The notes under the pieces: model-generated
Database searches by the model: none
What the model was told of the DNA's origin: nothing
What the model saw: only the letters and a program-made list of their open reading frames with translations
Part shown: piece by piece, positions 6,855-15,393 of the stretch
How positions within the stretch are numbered: position 1 is the first letter of the stretch
How the letters are laid out: every line of letters starts with the position of its first letter
Translations under genes and position numbers: made by a program
Assembly (NCBI GenBank): GCA_016712285.1
Contig: JADJRK010000001.1
Location: forward strand, 1-64,000
Reading direction: 5' to 3'
Origin: Planctomycetota bacterium
GTDB taxonomy: Bacteria > Planctomycetota > UBA8742 > UBA2392
Length of the DNA: 64,000 nucleotides

Positions 6855-8618
6855 GTGGCCGAGTACCGAAATCTCGAATACGGCAGCGTCATCCATCGCC
6901 CGATCGCGTTTGACGGCGCGGCGGCTTTGGTTTCGGGCGCCACCCACGACGAGCCCGCCAACGGCACCAGCGAGATCGTGCTTGATGACGACTACCTCGA
7001 CGGCATCGACCTCACCGGCAAAGAGCTCGTGGTCAGCATCCCGAACGACCCCAACGACGCCTATCGCGTGGCCCGCGTCGTGCGCAACACAACCGACACC
7101 CTCTGGATCAACGACCCCGGCACGTACAGCGCGGCAGACGCCATCGACGCCGGTCGCCCCTTCGTCGTCTACGACTTCGAGGGCAGCGTGCAGGAAGCCG
7201 GCGTCAGCTTTACGGTGTTGACCGTGACCTACCTGTCCGGCCCCGACCAGACTGTGCTTGAGTGCACCCCTTACTTCCATGCCGTAGGGTGGACAATCGA
7301 GGGTGACCTGTACCTGGCTGAAGTCGTGGAGGTTGACCCGGGCGTTTCCTATGTGGTGGCGGGCGACCAGACAGACAACTTTGCGGCGATGTCGGCATAC
7401 GTCGCCACCCCGCCGGCACACGCCGTCACCAAAGGCACCGGCGGTGAGTGGACCGGGTCGCCCACCTACGCCAGCAGCGAGACCACGTTCACCGACAGCG
7501 GTGCGGACTTCCAGGCGTACATGGTCGGATGGCTGCTACAGCCGGATGTGGAACTGCCCAGCTACCTTGAGATCGTGGACGTGGTTTCGGCCACTGCCAT
7601 CAAAGTAAAAGGCGACGCCGACACGCTCGCAAGCGCAGGCAGCACCTACCGCATCCACGCCCCGCCGGGAGTGAGCGCCACCACCGGCGCGCTGATCACC
7701 GACCTGGAGGAATCCGGAAGCCACTGGCTATGGGCCGGCTACGAGTACGTGCCGCCGATGGTTGGCTTCGCCGACCCGGCGGGCCAAGACCCCGGAACCT
7801 ACGGCGCGCAGCCAGGCGGGAACAAGGTCGGCAGTTACCACTGCTGGACCCGCGTGTATGAAGCGCAGACCGGAAGATGGACCACGCCGGACCCCTTTAG
7901 TAGTTCTTGGATAAAACCGTTTGGGTACGCGAACGAGTACCCGTTAGGCCAGTCTGACCCATCAGGGCTGGAGGCATCGCTAGGCTATGAGATCATTCAA
8001 CCATTGACTATCCCATGGAACTGCGGTGCATACATTGAAAAAATTCAGTGGATAGTTCCACCTAACTTCACTGGCTACATTGTCCAAGAAGTGCGAAAGA
8101 TAGGAGTGGTGTTCGATTGCAACGGTGTGCAGTTGCTCTCCTTCGACGACCACTACTGGGAGGCGTGGGAGGTCGTCAATGGTGTCGTCTACGGAGGGCA
8201 CAAGAGGGACTCGAGCCGGTCAGGCTACGACATCGGCTTTTTTGCAATTGGCCCTGGTCCTATGAAGGGATCGGTAACGAGCTACCGTATTGCCCAACTG
8301 GTCAAGGCTGGGGACCTAAGGCCCGGACCTAGCACGTGGATTGCCGCTAATCCGGGTAAATCACTTCCCAAGACAATAAGGATGCCGGCCGGTTGGGATC
8401 GCTCGAAAGGAATTCATCGTATCACGCATTTCGCCTTCTCGTGTTGCGAAGGTAGTCCAAAAGGTTCATTTGTGTGGGGGAACATTCACCCATTTATTAT
8501 AGGCTCTACAGACGTTTACCCATATGGGTACAACAACAGAGTGCTTTCACAGCGACCAAAGGTGACGGACAAGAATTGTGAGGATTTTGCAAAAGAGGCT
8601 TATAAGCCAGTTGGATAG
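6855..8618 (+). CDS. Displaced RHS tip 2: long core segment plus VVQ/YWEAW-type C-terminal domain
   Basis: RHS homology begins about 100 bp before this ATG: the same frame is open from 6699 and reads YRYEDQLGSLIGVADAGG, a typical RHS Y-x-D-x-LGS motif, but no start codon lies there. This is therefore a 5'-truncated RHS gene. Residues 1-345 are core, including the FTDSGADFQAYMVGWLL module and the YEYVPPMVGFADPAGQDP block shared with tips 4 and 5, ending at GRWTTPDPF. Residues 375-587 are the variable domain: CGAYIEKIQW, GYIVQEVRKI, DCNG, HYWEAWEVVNG, then HRITHFAFSCC. These landmarks recur in tips 3 and 4. The gene ends 13 nt before the next ORF. Whether it is translated alone is unknown; it may be a silent cassette. 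Confidence 0.7.
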   Translation: MAEYRNLEYGSVIHRPIAFDGAAALVSGATHDEPANGTSEIVLDDDYLDGIDLTGKELVVSIPNDPNDAYRVARVVRNTTDTLWINDPGTYSAADAIDAGRPFVVYDFEGSVQEAGVSFTVLTVTYLSGPDQTVLECTPYFHAVGWTIEGDLYLAEVVEVDPGVSYVVAGDQTDNFAAMSAYVATPPAHAVTKGTGGEWTGSPTYASSETTFTDSGADFQAYMVGWLLQPDVELPSYLEIVDVVSATAIKVKGDADTLASAGSTYRIHAPPGVSATTGALITDLEESGSHWLWAGYEYVPPMVGFADPAGQDPGTYGAQPGGNKVGSYHCWTRVYEAQTGRWTTPDPFSSSWIKPFGYANEYPLGQSDPSGLEASLGYEIIQPLTIPWNCGAYIEKIQWIVPPNFTGYIVQEVRKIGVVFDCNGVQLLSFDDHYWEAWEVVNGVVYGGHKRDSSRSGYDIGFFAIGPGPMKGSVTSYRIAQLVKAGDLRPGPSTWIAANPGKSLPKTIRMPAGWDRSKGIHRITHFAFSCCEGSPKGSFVWGNIHPFIIGSTDVYPYGYNNRVLSQRPKVTDKNCEDFAKEAYKPVG

Positions 8619-8631
8619 AGGGGATGAAGCG

Positions 8632-8898
8632 ATGCAAATGAACTCAGAAGTTGCCGTAGTATTGATATTCGTTGTACTGCCGCTAGTTGCTATACTGACG
8701 GGATGTCGAGAGTCTAATATGGGGTATGCAGATCTGCCCGAAGCGCGTAAGGCCCCGAAGTCTGGAGCTCGCAGGACCCATCTTGCTCCACTTCGCGTTT
8801 CGACCGTCACAGCAGGACAATTAGTGGTAGTCGAGTATCCTAATGTGATCATTGAGTATTACGAGCCAAATGACAATGAGCAGGGATGGAATGACTAG
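8632..8898 (+). CDS. Small lipoprotein, candidate immunity partner of tip 2
   Basis: ATG 8632 follows an AGAGGGG at 8618-8624 and yields an 88-residue protein with a lipoprotein signal (VVLIFVVLPLVAILTGC; Cys about residue 25). Lipidation would place the mature ~64-residue domain in the periplasm or on the outer membrane. A periplasmic site for the partner suggests that tip 2 acts in the envelope. It begins 13 nt after tip 2 and ends inside the first bases of the 47-bp repeat at 8895. No family recognised. Confidence 0.6.
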   Translation: MQMNSEVAVVLIFVVLPLVAILTGCRESNMGYADLPEARKAPKSGARRTHLAPLRVSTVTAGQLVVVEYPNVIIEYYEPNDNEQGWND

Positions 8899-8941
8899 AA
8901 GCGGTCTCAAAAACGTCGTAGCAGGATAACCGCACAGCCGA
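8895..8941 (+). repeat. 47-bp inverted repeat, copy 1
   Basis: This segment, starting CTAGAAGCGGTCTCAAAAAC, matches the reverse strand of 14628-14674 at 43 of 47 positions by my alignment. It overlaps the stop codon of the tip 2 partner and lies just before the core block of tip 3. Confidence 0.8.
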
Positions 8942-9008
8942 ATGGGAACGGGAACGGGAACGGGCTACTTTTTGTGAGGCTCTGGGGGCTGAGTGCCAGC
9001 GGCAGGCT

Positions 9009-10367
9009 GTGTGGCGCGACCGCGACGGCGGTGCACTTTTCCGCACCAGCTATGCCGAAGCCAGCAGCGAGTATGCGGTGTTGGAACGCGGCTGGGTGTA
9101 CGATTCAGGCAGCGACATGACGGTCTACTTCGACATGGTAAACGGCTTCCCCGCGTTCACGGGCAACTGGACGTTCGTGCCGAACATCGCAAAGCCGTGC
9201 CATATGCAAGCCCAGGGCGTTGACGGCAATCTGCTGTACTTCAAGGGCGACACCCGCAACCTGGCCGACCCCGAGACAGACCGCTATATGCTGCTGCCAC
9301 CAGCGGGCGTAAGCGCGACGACGGGGGCCTATGCCAAGCCGGAGGATTTGGGCGAGAACGACTACACCGACCGCGGCACAATGTGGCTATGGAGCGGGTA
9401 CCTGTATGTAACGCCCCAGGTCGGCCACGACGTAAACGGCACCACCTACGGCGCCCAAAGCGGCACCAACAAGGTCGGCAGTTACCACTGCTGGAACCGC
9501 GTATACGAACCAGCAACCGGAAGATGGACCACCCCCGACCCGGCAATGTTACCGTGGGCTAATCTGTTCTCATACGGCAACAACAGACCAATCACTGAGA
9601 CTGACTCGTCGGGGCTAAATCCGGCAGGCGGGGGGGCAGCGGCGTATAGGGGTTCGTCCACACCCCTGCGCGGTTTAGTCCCACCTGCTAGCAAGCATCC
9701 TGGGCTGACGGGAAGGAATGAAGATCCATCCACCGGCCTCATGGAGGGCTATCAACACTACTATTACTTTAGCGGCGCACCGGGGAAAACCGTAGTTCAA
9801 ACTGTGCATGCTGTCACTCACCTGAACTGCGACGATAAGTACTACATGTGGAGAGAGAATCACTATGCCGAGTGGTTCAAAATCGGGACTGCCAATGGGC
9901 GTGGTAATTCCGACTTTGACCAACACTCTTTCATTTTCGGAGGCACCGAAGCACATCAGGCTGACGACTTGTTCTTCCAGCAAACTGGAGAACGGTGTGA
10001 GAGGATCACAGTCGATTTTTATCAGTACTTTCGTGCCTCCTACGGATGGGTGAGTTCTTCGGCTCATTCCGGAGGAGGTACTTTTGGCTATGTTCTTAGC
10101 TGGACTGCCAATTCGACGCAAAGTAGTTTCTCACAAACGGCCTGGTACTTCACAACTGCCAGTTCATCGACGGGAGTTTCACGCCTCCCCATGGGAGGCC
10201 AATACGCCCCTCCGGCCACGTCGTCCGCGCCAGTTATGGGAGCAGCGCACATGTATGGACCGGCGCTCACCGCTTGGCACAAGTATCACGCCGAGTGGAA
10301 GAAGTTGCCTCCCTGGTCCCTCGACAGACCATCGGTAATGTATTCTGACAGCGGAGGGTACAGGTAG
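9009..10367 (+). CDS. Displaced RHS tip 3: core block plus VVQ-type C-terminal domain
   Basis: GTG 9009 is the first start in an open frame whose RHS-like homology (CEALGAECQRQAVWRD) extends upstream to about 8975, as in tip 6. Residues 14-180 form the type A core block (SYAEASSEYAV through GYLYVTPQVGHDV to GRWTTPDPA), nearly identical to the blocks in tip 6 and the full-length RHS gene. The 5' half carries the tip 6 residues (AFTGNW, NIAKPCHM) while the 3' end carries those of the full-length gene (NGTTYGAQSGTNKVG), which is mosaic. The variable domain (about 200-452) contains GAPGKTVVQTVH, LNCDD and ENHYAEWFKI, aligning with tips 2 and 4, then a Ser/Thr-rich tail. A secreted LRR protein follows 81 nt later. 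Toxic activity is not recognisable from motifs. Confidence 0.7.
   Translation: MWRDRDGGALFRTSYAEASSEYAVLERGWVYDSGSDMTVYFDMVNGFPAFTGNWTFVPNIAKPCHMQAQGVDGNLLYFKGDTRNLADPETDRYMLLPPAGVSATTGAYAKPEDLGENDYTDRGTMWLWSGYLYVTPQVGHDVNGTTYGAQSGTNKVGSYHCWNRVYEPATGRWTTPDPAMLPWANLFSYGNNRPITETDSSGLNPAGGGAAAYRGSSTPLRGLVPPASKHPGLTGRNEDPSTGLMEGYQHYYYFSGAPGKTVVQTVHAVTHLNCDDKYYMWRENHYAEWFKIGTANGRGNSDFDQHSFIFGGTEAHQADDLFFQQTGERCERITVDFYQYFRASYGWVSSSAHSGGGTFGYVLSWTANSTQSSFSQTAWYFTTASSSTGVSRLPMGGQYAPPATSSAPVMGAAHMYGPALTAWHKYHAEWKKLPPWSLDRPSVMYSDSGGYR
9048..9545 (+). repeat. Type A RHS core block, copy 1 (plus strand)
   Basis: About 500 bp encoding SYAEASSEY through TTPDPA. Near-identical copies lie in inverted orientation at about 18065-18565 and about 20785-21285. 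Confidence 0.85.
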
Positions 10368-10448
10368 GCCGTTCTTGTGCTGTGCTACTTTTCCTTTCGC
10401 AAGTCTCATGGAGTACGATCATGAATCTGAATGCAAGCGAGAAGCCAC

Positions 10449-11834
10449 ATGCAACCCATTAGTGCATGTCTTGCTAGAGCTACCTTGCTCGCTGCTGCAG
10501 TAGTCAGCGCCTCTTTTGTGTCGCTTGTTGACTTAGGAACTGTGCGCCAGGCAAGCGCGCAAGTAGAAGCAAATAGCAAGAGCGTCGTGATAACTCTACC
10601 CCCCAGCGACGAGTTGCCCGGGTGGCTCTATAGCTACACACCTAGCTCAATAGACCATTTGCAAACACAAACGCTGTATTCCACGGCTTTGCCACGGGGT
10701 CAAGTAACTCTGCAAAAGGATGAGCGTCTACTCTGGGTTGCACCAAAGTCGGGTTTCACCTTGCCCAGCGCCGACACGTTTTCGAAGAACAGAATACGTG
10801 GTGTGGCCTTGTTTGATGCGGAGATCGGAGTCGAACTCTCTAAGCAGTTGGCTAGAGTCCCTGGACTCGAGTACTTATGCCTCAATCAATGTACTTTCAG
10901 TACCGACGCCGCACTGTCACAGTTGTCACAGGCTCAGCAACTGACCCGACTTGACTTAGCATTTGCTAAGAGCGTATCTGCCAAGGGGTTGGCGGGCGTT
11001 CTTGATTCCAACGTGTTGAGCGCGCTAAACCTTCGCGGCGTCTTGTTATCCGCTGAGCATATGACCGCACTGTACACGGCGGCTCGCCTCAAGCACTTAC
11101 AACTGGACAGCCCAGATCAGGCCAAGATAGACCTTTCGCTCTTGGCGCGCGGCAAGCAACTCACATTCCTCAGTCTGACGGCGCTTCACATCAGCAGCCT
11201 GAGCAAGGCAGGAGAGTTTGCCTCGCTACAGCAACTACTGTTACATGAATGCTCTGGCGTCACCGACGATTGGCTACGTTCCCTTTGCTCCCTCCCGGAG
11301 TTGCGTCGCCTGAGCGTGGCAAGCATCGACGCTGCCGGGCAAGAGTTCGTGAAAGGCGTGGCCGAAAGCAAGCAACTTCAATGCATCGAAGTGCGATCTT
11401 GCACCAATCTAAATGGCGGGCATCTACTTAGCGCACTCTGCAGGCGTAGCATTGACGAGGTCTTGCTAGAGTATCTGAATCTGACGGATATCTCGCTTTC
11501 CGATGTGGAGCAGCTAAGCAAGTGGTCGGTTCGCAAAGTCTCGTTTGCTCACTGTACCATCAATCACGTAGTGTGGGATCTCGTAGGCAAGGTTACGAAC
11601 ATGAGGACCTTTGATGTGTCGGGTCTGAAGCTTAGCGAGTCCATGGTTAGCACTATTGTGACACTACCGAACTTGGAGGAGTTGGGCCTTTCTGGGAGTC
11701 ACGTTGGCGAACGCGATCTGCTAAGACTAGCAGGTATGGCATCGCTGCGCACGCTGCGGTTCGGCCTGTTTGGACTTACGGTCGACATGAAGAGACGTAT
11801 ACTTGAGGTCAATCCTAACTTGGATATTCGATAG
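10449..11834 (+). CDS. Secreted leucine-rich-repeat protein, candidate immunity partner of tip 3
   Basis: Starting at ATG 10449 (alternative 10431), the protein of 461 residues begins with an export signal (ACLARATLLAAAVVSASFVSLV, cleavage probable near AQV at about 38). It then carries at least nine irregular leucine-rich repeats from about 130 to the C-terminus, for example LTRLDLAFAKSVSAKGL, LTFLSLTALHISSL, LEELGLSGSHVGERDLLRL, of the cysteine-containing or F-box-like LRR type. LRR proteins bind other proteins, which suits a toxin-neutralising role. It sits between tip 3 and tip 4, whose start is 9 nt downstream. Immunity is inferred; an independent surface adhesion role is possible. Confidence 0.65.
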   Translation: MQPISACLARATLLAAAVVSASFVSLVDLGTVRQASAQVEANSKSVVITLPPSDELPGWLYSYTPSSIDHLQTQTLYSTALPRGQVTLQKDERLLWVAPKSGFTLPSADTFSKNRIRGVALFDAEIGVELSKQLARVPGLEYLCLNQCTFSTDAALSQLSQAQQLTRLDLAFAKSVSAKGLAGVLDSNVLSALNLRGVLLSAEHMTALYTAARLKHLQLDSPDQAKIDLSLLARGKQLTFLSLTALHISSLSKAGEFASLQQLLLHECSGVTDDWLRSLCSLPELRRLSVASIDAAGQEFVKGVAESKQLQCIEVRSCTNLNGGHLLSALCRRSIDEVLLEYLNLTDISLSDVEQLSKWSVRKVSFAHCTINHVVWDLVGKVTNMRTFDVSGLKLSESMVSTIVTLPNLEELGLSGSHVGERDLLRLAGMASLRTLRFGLFGLTVDMKRRILEVNPNLDIR

Positions 11835-11842
11835 CCGGTGTC

Positions 11843-13051
11843 ATGGTCGCGAATGTCGTCTGGTACGGTAAAGTTGAGCGACGGAGCTTTACGATGGTTG
11901 TACCGCTACCCGACGAATGCGAAGTGCAGTGTGACGCCTACGAGCACGCGCTTGGCTGGAGCGCCGTTGGCGAAATCGGCGACGCCGACACGCTGGCAAC
12001 GTCGGGCAGCACCTACCGCATCCACGCCCCGCCGGGCGTGGACCGGGCAACGGGCGCGCTGATTACTGGCATGGAGGAAGCAGGAAGCCAATGGCTGTGG
12101 GCCGGCTACGAATATGTGCCGCCAATGGTTGGCTTCGCTGACCCAGCAGGCCAGGACCCCGGAACCTACGGCGCCCAGTCAGGCGGGAACAAGGTCGGCA
12201 GTTACCACTGCTGGAACCGCGTCTACGACCCACAAACAGGCCGCTGGACCACCCCCGACCCAGCCCAAACGCCAGTACAAAACCTCTTGGTATATGTCTG
12301 GAGTTCTCCGTTGGGGCTAAGCGACGTGAGTGGCCTTGAACCAAGCAAACCGTCGGAATTGGAAGTTGAGAAGCATAAACAAGGAATTGATGAAGCTAAC
12401 AGCCCGGGTCAGGCTGCAATGAAAGAAGAAGAGGTAATGGAGGCTAAGGCACGGAAGGACGCCGCCAATGGACTGAAGTTCCGCCTACCTTTCACGCCGA
12501 AATTGAACCGAGAGAGGTGCGGTACGGCTGCATCTTGGGAAGGTACTTGGTCAGAGCCCCTGCCGGGTGAGAAAACTGGCGCGGTGGTTCAGAAGGTGCG
12601 CTTCACCTGTTATGTGTACAAGTGCGATGGGACTCGTGTGAAGACTCCATATGACGATGGGTACGAGTACTGGGAGTCTTTTCCAGTGGAAAAGGGTTGG
12701 TTCAAGGGAAGTGACAAGGGGATTGATAAACTTGGACTCAATACTGGCACCACAGGGGGGCCTGGCACCTACGGAACATGTTACGTGGAAGGTTGGTCTA
12801 CCTTTAGAGGAGGGAAGCAGACACCTGACGGATTTGCAAAGAACGAGGTTAGTGAGGCTGCGGGATTGGCAGCAACGAAAGTAAAGCCATCTTGGTGGAA
12901 GAATGGCATTTACAAACGAATGACGCTCAGTTGGCATTGTTGTGATTGCGACTTCGTGGGCAACTTCACTAGAGTGCAGATCTATCCAGCAAGTGACAAC
13001 GAGGATGGCGCAGATGAGAAACACTCAGTTTCATACAAACAGAAGCACTAG
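11843..13051 (+). CDS. Displaced RHS tip 4: core block plus VVQ/YWE-type C-terminal domain
   Basis: The first 42 residues (MVANVVWYGKVERRSF) are unlike RHS and probably derive from the junction. RHS homology starts at GDADTLATSGSTYRIH (about 43) and runs through YEYVPPMVGFADPAGQDP and GSYHCWNRVYDPQTGRW to TTPDPA (about 140). The variable domain (about 165-402) has RCGTAASWEGTW, GAVVQKVRFTCYVYKCDG, GYEYWESFPVEKG, then IYKRMTLSWHCCDC. The spacing of the W, VVQ, C-D/N-G, YWE and R-x-T-x4-CC landmarks matches tip 2 and, in part, tip 3, so the three belong to one diverged family. Its 3' end overlaps the start of the next gene. Confidence 0.7.
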   Translation: MVANVVWYGKVERRSFTMVVPLPDECEVQCDAYEHALGWSAVGEIGDADTLATSGSTYRIHAPPGVDRATGALITGMEEAGSQWLWAGYEYVPPMVGFADPAGQDPGTYGAQSGGNKVGSYHCWNRVYDPQTGRWTTPDPAQTPVQNLLVYVWSSPLGLSDVSGLEPSKPSELEVEKHKQGIDEANSPGQAAMKEEEVMEAKARKDAANGLKFRLPFTPKLNRERCGTAASWEGTWSEPLPGEKTGAVVQKVRFTCYVYKCDGTRVKTPYDDGYEYWESFPVEKGWFKGSDKGIDKLGLNTGTTGGPGTYGTCYVEGWSTFRGGKQTPDGFAKNEVSEAAGLAATKVKPSWWKNGIYKRMTLSWHCCDCDFVGNFTRVQIYPASDNEDGADEKHSVSYKQKH

Positions 13052-14135
13052 CGTGGTTGTTCCCTGCGTCGTGTTGCTAATCGGGGTTGTCCTAACCGCC
13101 GCGCTGAGAATTGCGTATGACGAACCCGGCCGGCAAGCGACCCTTGATGTTGCAAGAGGCGACAGTAGACGGGAATTGCCACCTAACTTGGCTGAAACAC
13201 AGCCCTCCCCGCGTCTGCCGGCTTGGCTCGCCAGTGCACGCATGGAAGGTGTAAATGTTACGGGCGGCGTTGTCGGCAGATTAGCCGACGCTCGAGGCAC
13301 AACGGACTTCCTAGTAACAGACAAATTGTGTGAAATTCAGGTGCGCAGGTATTCCGTGGGCGAATCACGGCAGTCAGAAGTACGAGACGTGTCCATAGAA
13401 CCGCTGCCGATTGAGGCGCTGCCTTGGGAACTCTCTCCGGATGTTCAAAGGATTGTCAACGCCGTTCACGAAATCGGCCCTTGTTCAATTCATCACTTCA
13501 ACCCGGCAGCGGCAATGGTAGCAATGTGGAAGGTCTCCACATTTGCCGCGGACACGATACGAATGGGCGTCGAGCACTACTTGATGCTGGCCCAAAGCTC
13601 CTGTTGGAGAACATGGTACGGAGCAGAGGCCGCACGTGTCGTCGTGCTTCTTGCGGCACTGTTTGAGATGCCCAAGGAGGCGATTGACAAAGTGTTGCTC
13701 GTACAGTGCATTCGCGTCCCGGGCCGCAATTGGGTATACATCTCAAAGGGAGTGCCATTCCTCACATACGACTTTGACGCAGACCTCTCGACATGCCCCT
13801 ATGCAGGGGATCTTCTGCGCGTTTGCGATGCCACAACCCTAAGGAACCCAAGGCAACTCGCGGAAGTAGTTAAGAACCCCCTGCAACGAGCAAGTGAGCT
13901 AGCAAAAGCGGCGGTTGAAGGCAAATGCGATCAATGGACCGTCGCATGCATTAGGGCACAAGGAATCCGCGCAAGCGGACCGCATCGCACTTTTCTTGCC
14001 CATCAGTACTTGATATCGGCGGCGTCTGATGAGCTGCGGGGCGATGCATTCGCAGAGTCACTCTGGGAGAGCCTGTTGGCCCTGGAATCTAAGTCTGGCA
14101 TTACATGGGATGATGAACACTTGGAGTTTCGCTAG
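13014..14135 (+). CDS. Membrane-anchored protein, candidate immunity partner of tip 4
   Basis: ATG 13014 (alternative 13005) follows GAGG at 13001-13004 and overlaps the end of tip 4 by 38 nt, so the two are translationally coupled. The product of 373 residues has one N-terminal membrane segment (SVVVPCVVLLIGVVLTAALRI, about 12-32) and a large soluble domain predicted to be periplasmic. No signal-peptidase site is clear. The overall plan (short cytoplasmic tail, single anchor, about 340-residue domain) matches the partner of the mounted tip at 18700-19920, although sequence identity is not evident by eye. Immunity is inferred from position; family unknown. Confidence 0.6.
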   Translation: MRNTQFHTNRSTSVVVPCVVLLIGVVLTAALRIAYDEPGRQATLDVARGDSRRELPPNLAETQPSPRLPAWLASARMEGVNVTGGVVGRLADARGTTDFLVTDKLCEIQVRRYSVGESRQSEVRDVSIEPLPIEALPWELSPDVQRIVNAVHEIGPCSIHHFNPAAAMVAMWKVSTFAADTIRMGVEHYLMLAQSSCWRTWYGAEAARVVVLLAALFEMPKEAIDKVLLVQCIRVPGRNWVYISKGVPFLTYDFDADLSTCPYAGDLLRVCDATTLRNPRQLAEVVKNPLQRASELAKAAVEGKCDQWTVACIRAQGIRASGPHRTFLAHQYLISAASDELRGDAFAESLWESLLALESKSGITWDDEHLEFR

Positions 14136-14278
14136 CACTCCACGCCAGCACGCGCCGCAGGACTGAAAACACCTCCGGAGTAGTGCAGGCACGAGGCAAG
14201 AATGGGACGCGGGCGCATCGCCTGAGCTACGTCCGGCTGCGGCTGTGGCGGCAGCACCAATATAATGCTCCCCTGAAA

Positions 14279-14521
14279 TCAAGTCACCTGTTGCTGTTGT
14301 TGGGCCAGGAATTGTTCCGGGCTCATTTAGTCCAATGACTGGTGCGGCATTTCTGAGTTGTATAAACAGAGTCAGCCTGCCACTGCTGATCTTGCCTTCC
14401 CAAAGTCGGTGAAGTTCTCAAGCCACACGGACGTGACACCCTTCAGGATGCTCAACACCAGCGCCACGCGGTGCTAGGCGGTCCATCGTTGTACTTCGTC
14501 CTGCGGTAGTTCGGTTGCCAT
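14279..14521 (-). pseudogene. Decayed IS3-type transposase remnant (both ends, middle deleted)
   Basis: On the minus strand, ATG 14521-14519 begins MATELPQDEVQRWTA, a stop codon, then HRVALVLSILKGVTSV. This looks like the N-terminal helix-turn-helix of an IS3-group OrfA (family form: RWTAKRRxALVLSILKGETSV). About 70 nt further on, 14362-14279 reads YNSEMPHQSLD, stop, MSPEQFLAQ, the YNxxRPHQSLGYxxPxxF ending of IS3-family OrfB integrases. Each piece has an in-frame stop and the catalytic core is missing. It lies exactly where the two RHS chains converge. Confidence 0.7.
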
Positions 14522-14627
14522 GCTCCAACCCTCCCAAGACCATTGAAGACCTCAATAAGGGTGGCTGCAACTCCAAGGGGACCGGTATACGAGTACCATG
14601 CAGAGAACTTTCTGGCCTGACTACAAC

Positions 14628-14674
14628 TCGGCTGCGCAGTTATCCTGTTACGACGTTTTTGAGACTGCTTCTAG
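14628..14674 (-). repeat. 47-bp inverted repeat, copy 2
   Basis: The reverse complement matches 8895-8941 at 43 of 47 positions. It lies 47 nt beyond the stop of the tip 5 partner gene, mirroring copy 1 at the end of the tip 2 partner gene. In both chains the repeat therefore marks the far side of a tip/partner cassette. Confidence 0.8.
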
Positions 14675-14720
14675 ACTTCTGTTTCTCTCTGGGTCGCGAA
14701 ATGGACGAAGTACAAGGATA

Positions 14721-15380
14721 CTATCCCTCAAACTTACCCGCACGATACAACTTGACCAAGTTCGCTAGCCCCTGTTCCATGTTCTCCGCATTGAACGGAG
14801 CTAACTTATCTAGGGGGCCCGGGCTATGGAGATCAAGGTCGTCGTGCGAATATCGCAGATTCCTGTCGCCATTATAGAAAAATAACCCATCATGATAGAC
14901 TCCCCATCGATCGTCACCAGCGACTATCCAATATGAAATTGCTTGTTTACCATAATCGCGCCTCCCTCGCCTAAGATTCTGCGTAGACACCAGAGCTTTG
15001 ACGGCCTTGACCTCATCGTCTTGAAGCTCCCATCGGCGCGACTCCGTCTTGTAGGGCTCAATAAACAGACGATCAGTCGCGTGCAGGCGTAACGAGGCCT
15101 CACGCAACTGACTGTGCTCCAGGTCGTATCCCTGCTCTGAACAGCGGGGCGGGGGCTTGGCACCATTGTCAGTCGGTGAACAAGCTACGATACTCAGTAG
15201 CAACGTAACACACGCCACCAACTGCGTTCGAATGCGCTGACCAACAGCAACAGCCGATTGGTCAACAGTTGACGGTAACGCCTTTAAACGTCCCTGGCCA
15301 TCAAGCGTCGCTCGTGAACACCAGGCACGAAATGGATACTGACGCACTCTCCCGTTAGCACTGTACGACATCGGTTTCAT
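14721..15380 (-). CDS. Lipoprotein, candidate immunity partner of tip 5
   Basis: ATG 15380 follows GGGCGGAG at 15384-15391 and starts 14 nt after the stop of tip 5. The hydrophobic stretch LVACVTLLLSIVAC is a lipobox (Cys about 68), preceded by an unusually long polar N-region of about 50 residues, so the true start may be further in even though no better start codon is visible in frame. The mature part (about 150 residues) is polar, with QAISYWIVAGDDRWGVYHDGLFFYNGD suggesting a small beta-rich domain. A periplasmic immunity role against the caspase-like tip 5 is inferred from adjacency. Confidence 0.6.
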   Translation of the reverse strand: MKPMSYSANGRVRQYPFRAWCSRATLDGQGRLKALPSTVDQSAVAVGQRIRTQLVACVTLLLSIVACSPTDNGAKPPPRCSEQGYDLEHSQLREASLRLHATDRLFIEPYKTESRRWELQDDEVKAVKALVSTQNLRRGRRDYGKQAISYWIVAGDDRWGVYHDGLFFYNGDRNLRYSHDDLDLHSPGPLDKLAPFNAENMEQGLANLVKLYRAGKFEG

Positions 15381-15393
15381 AACTCCGCCCGAT

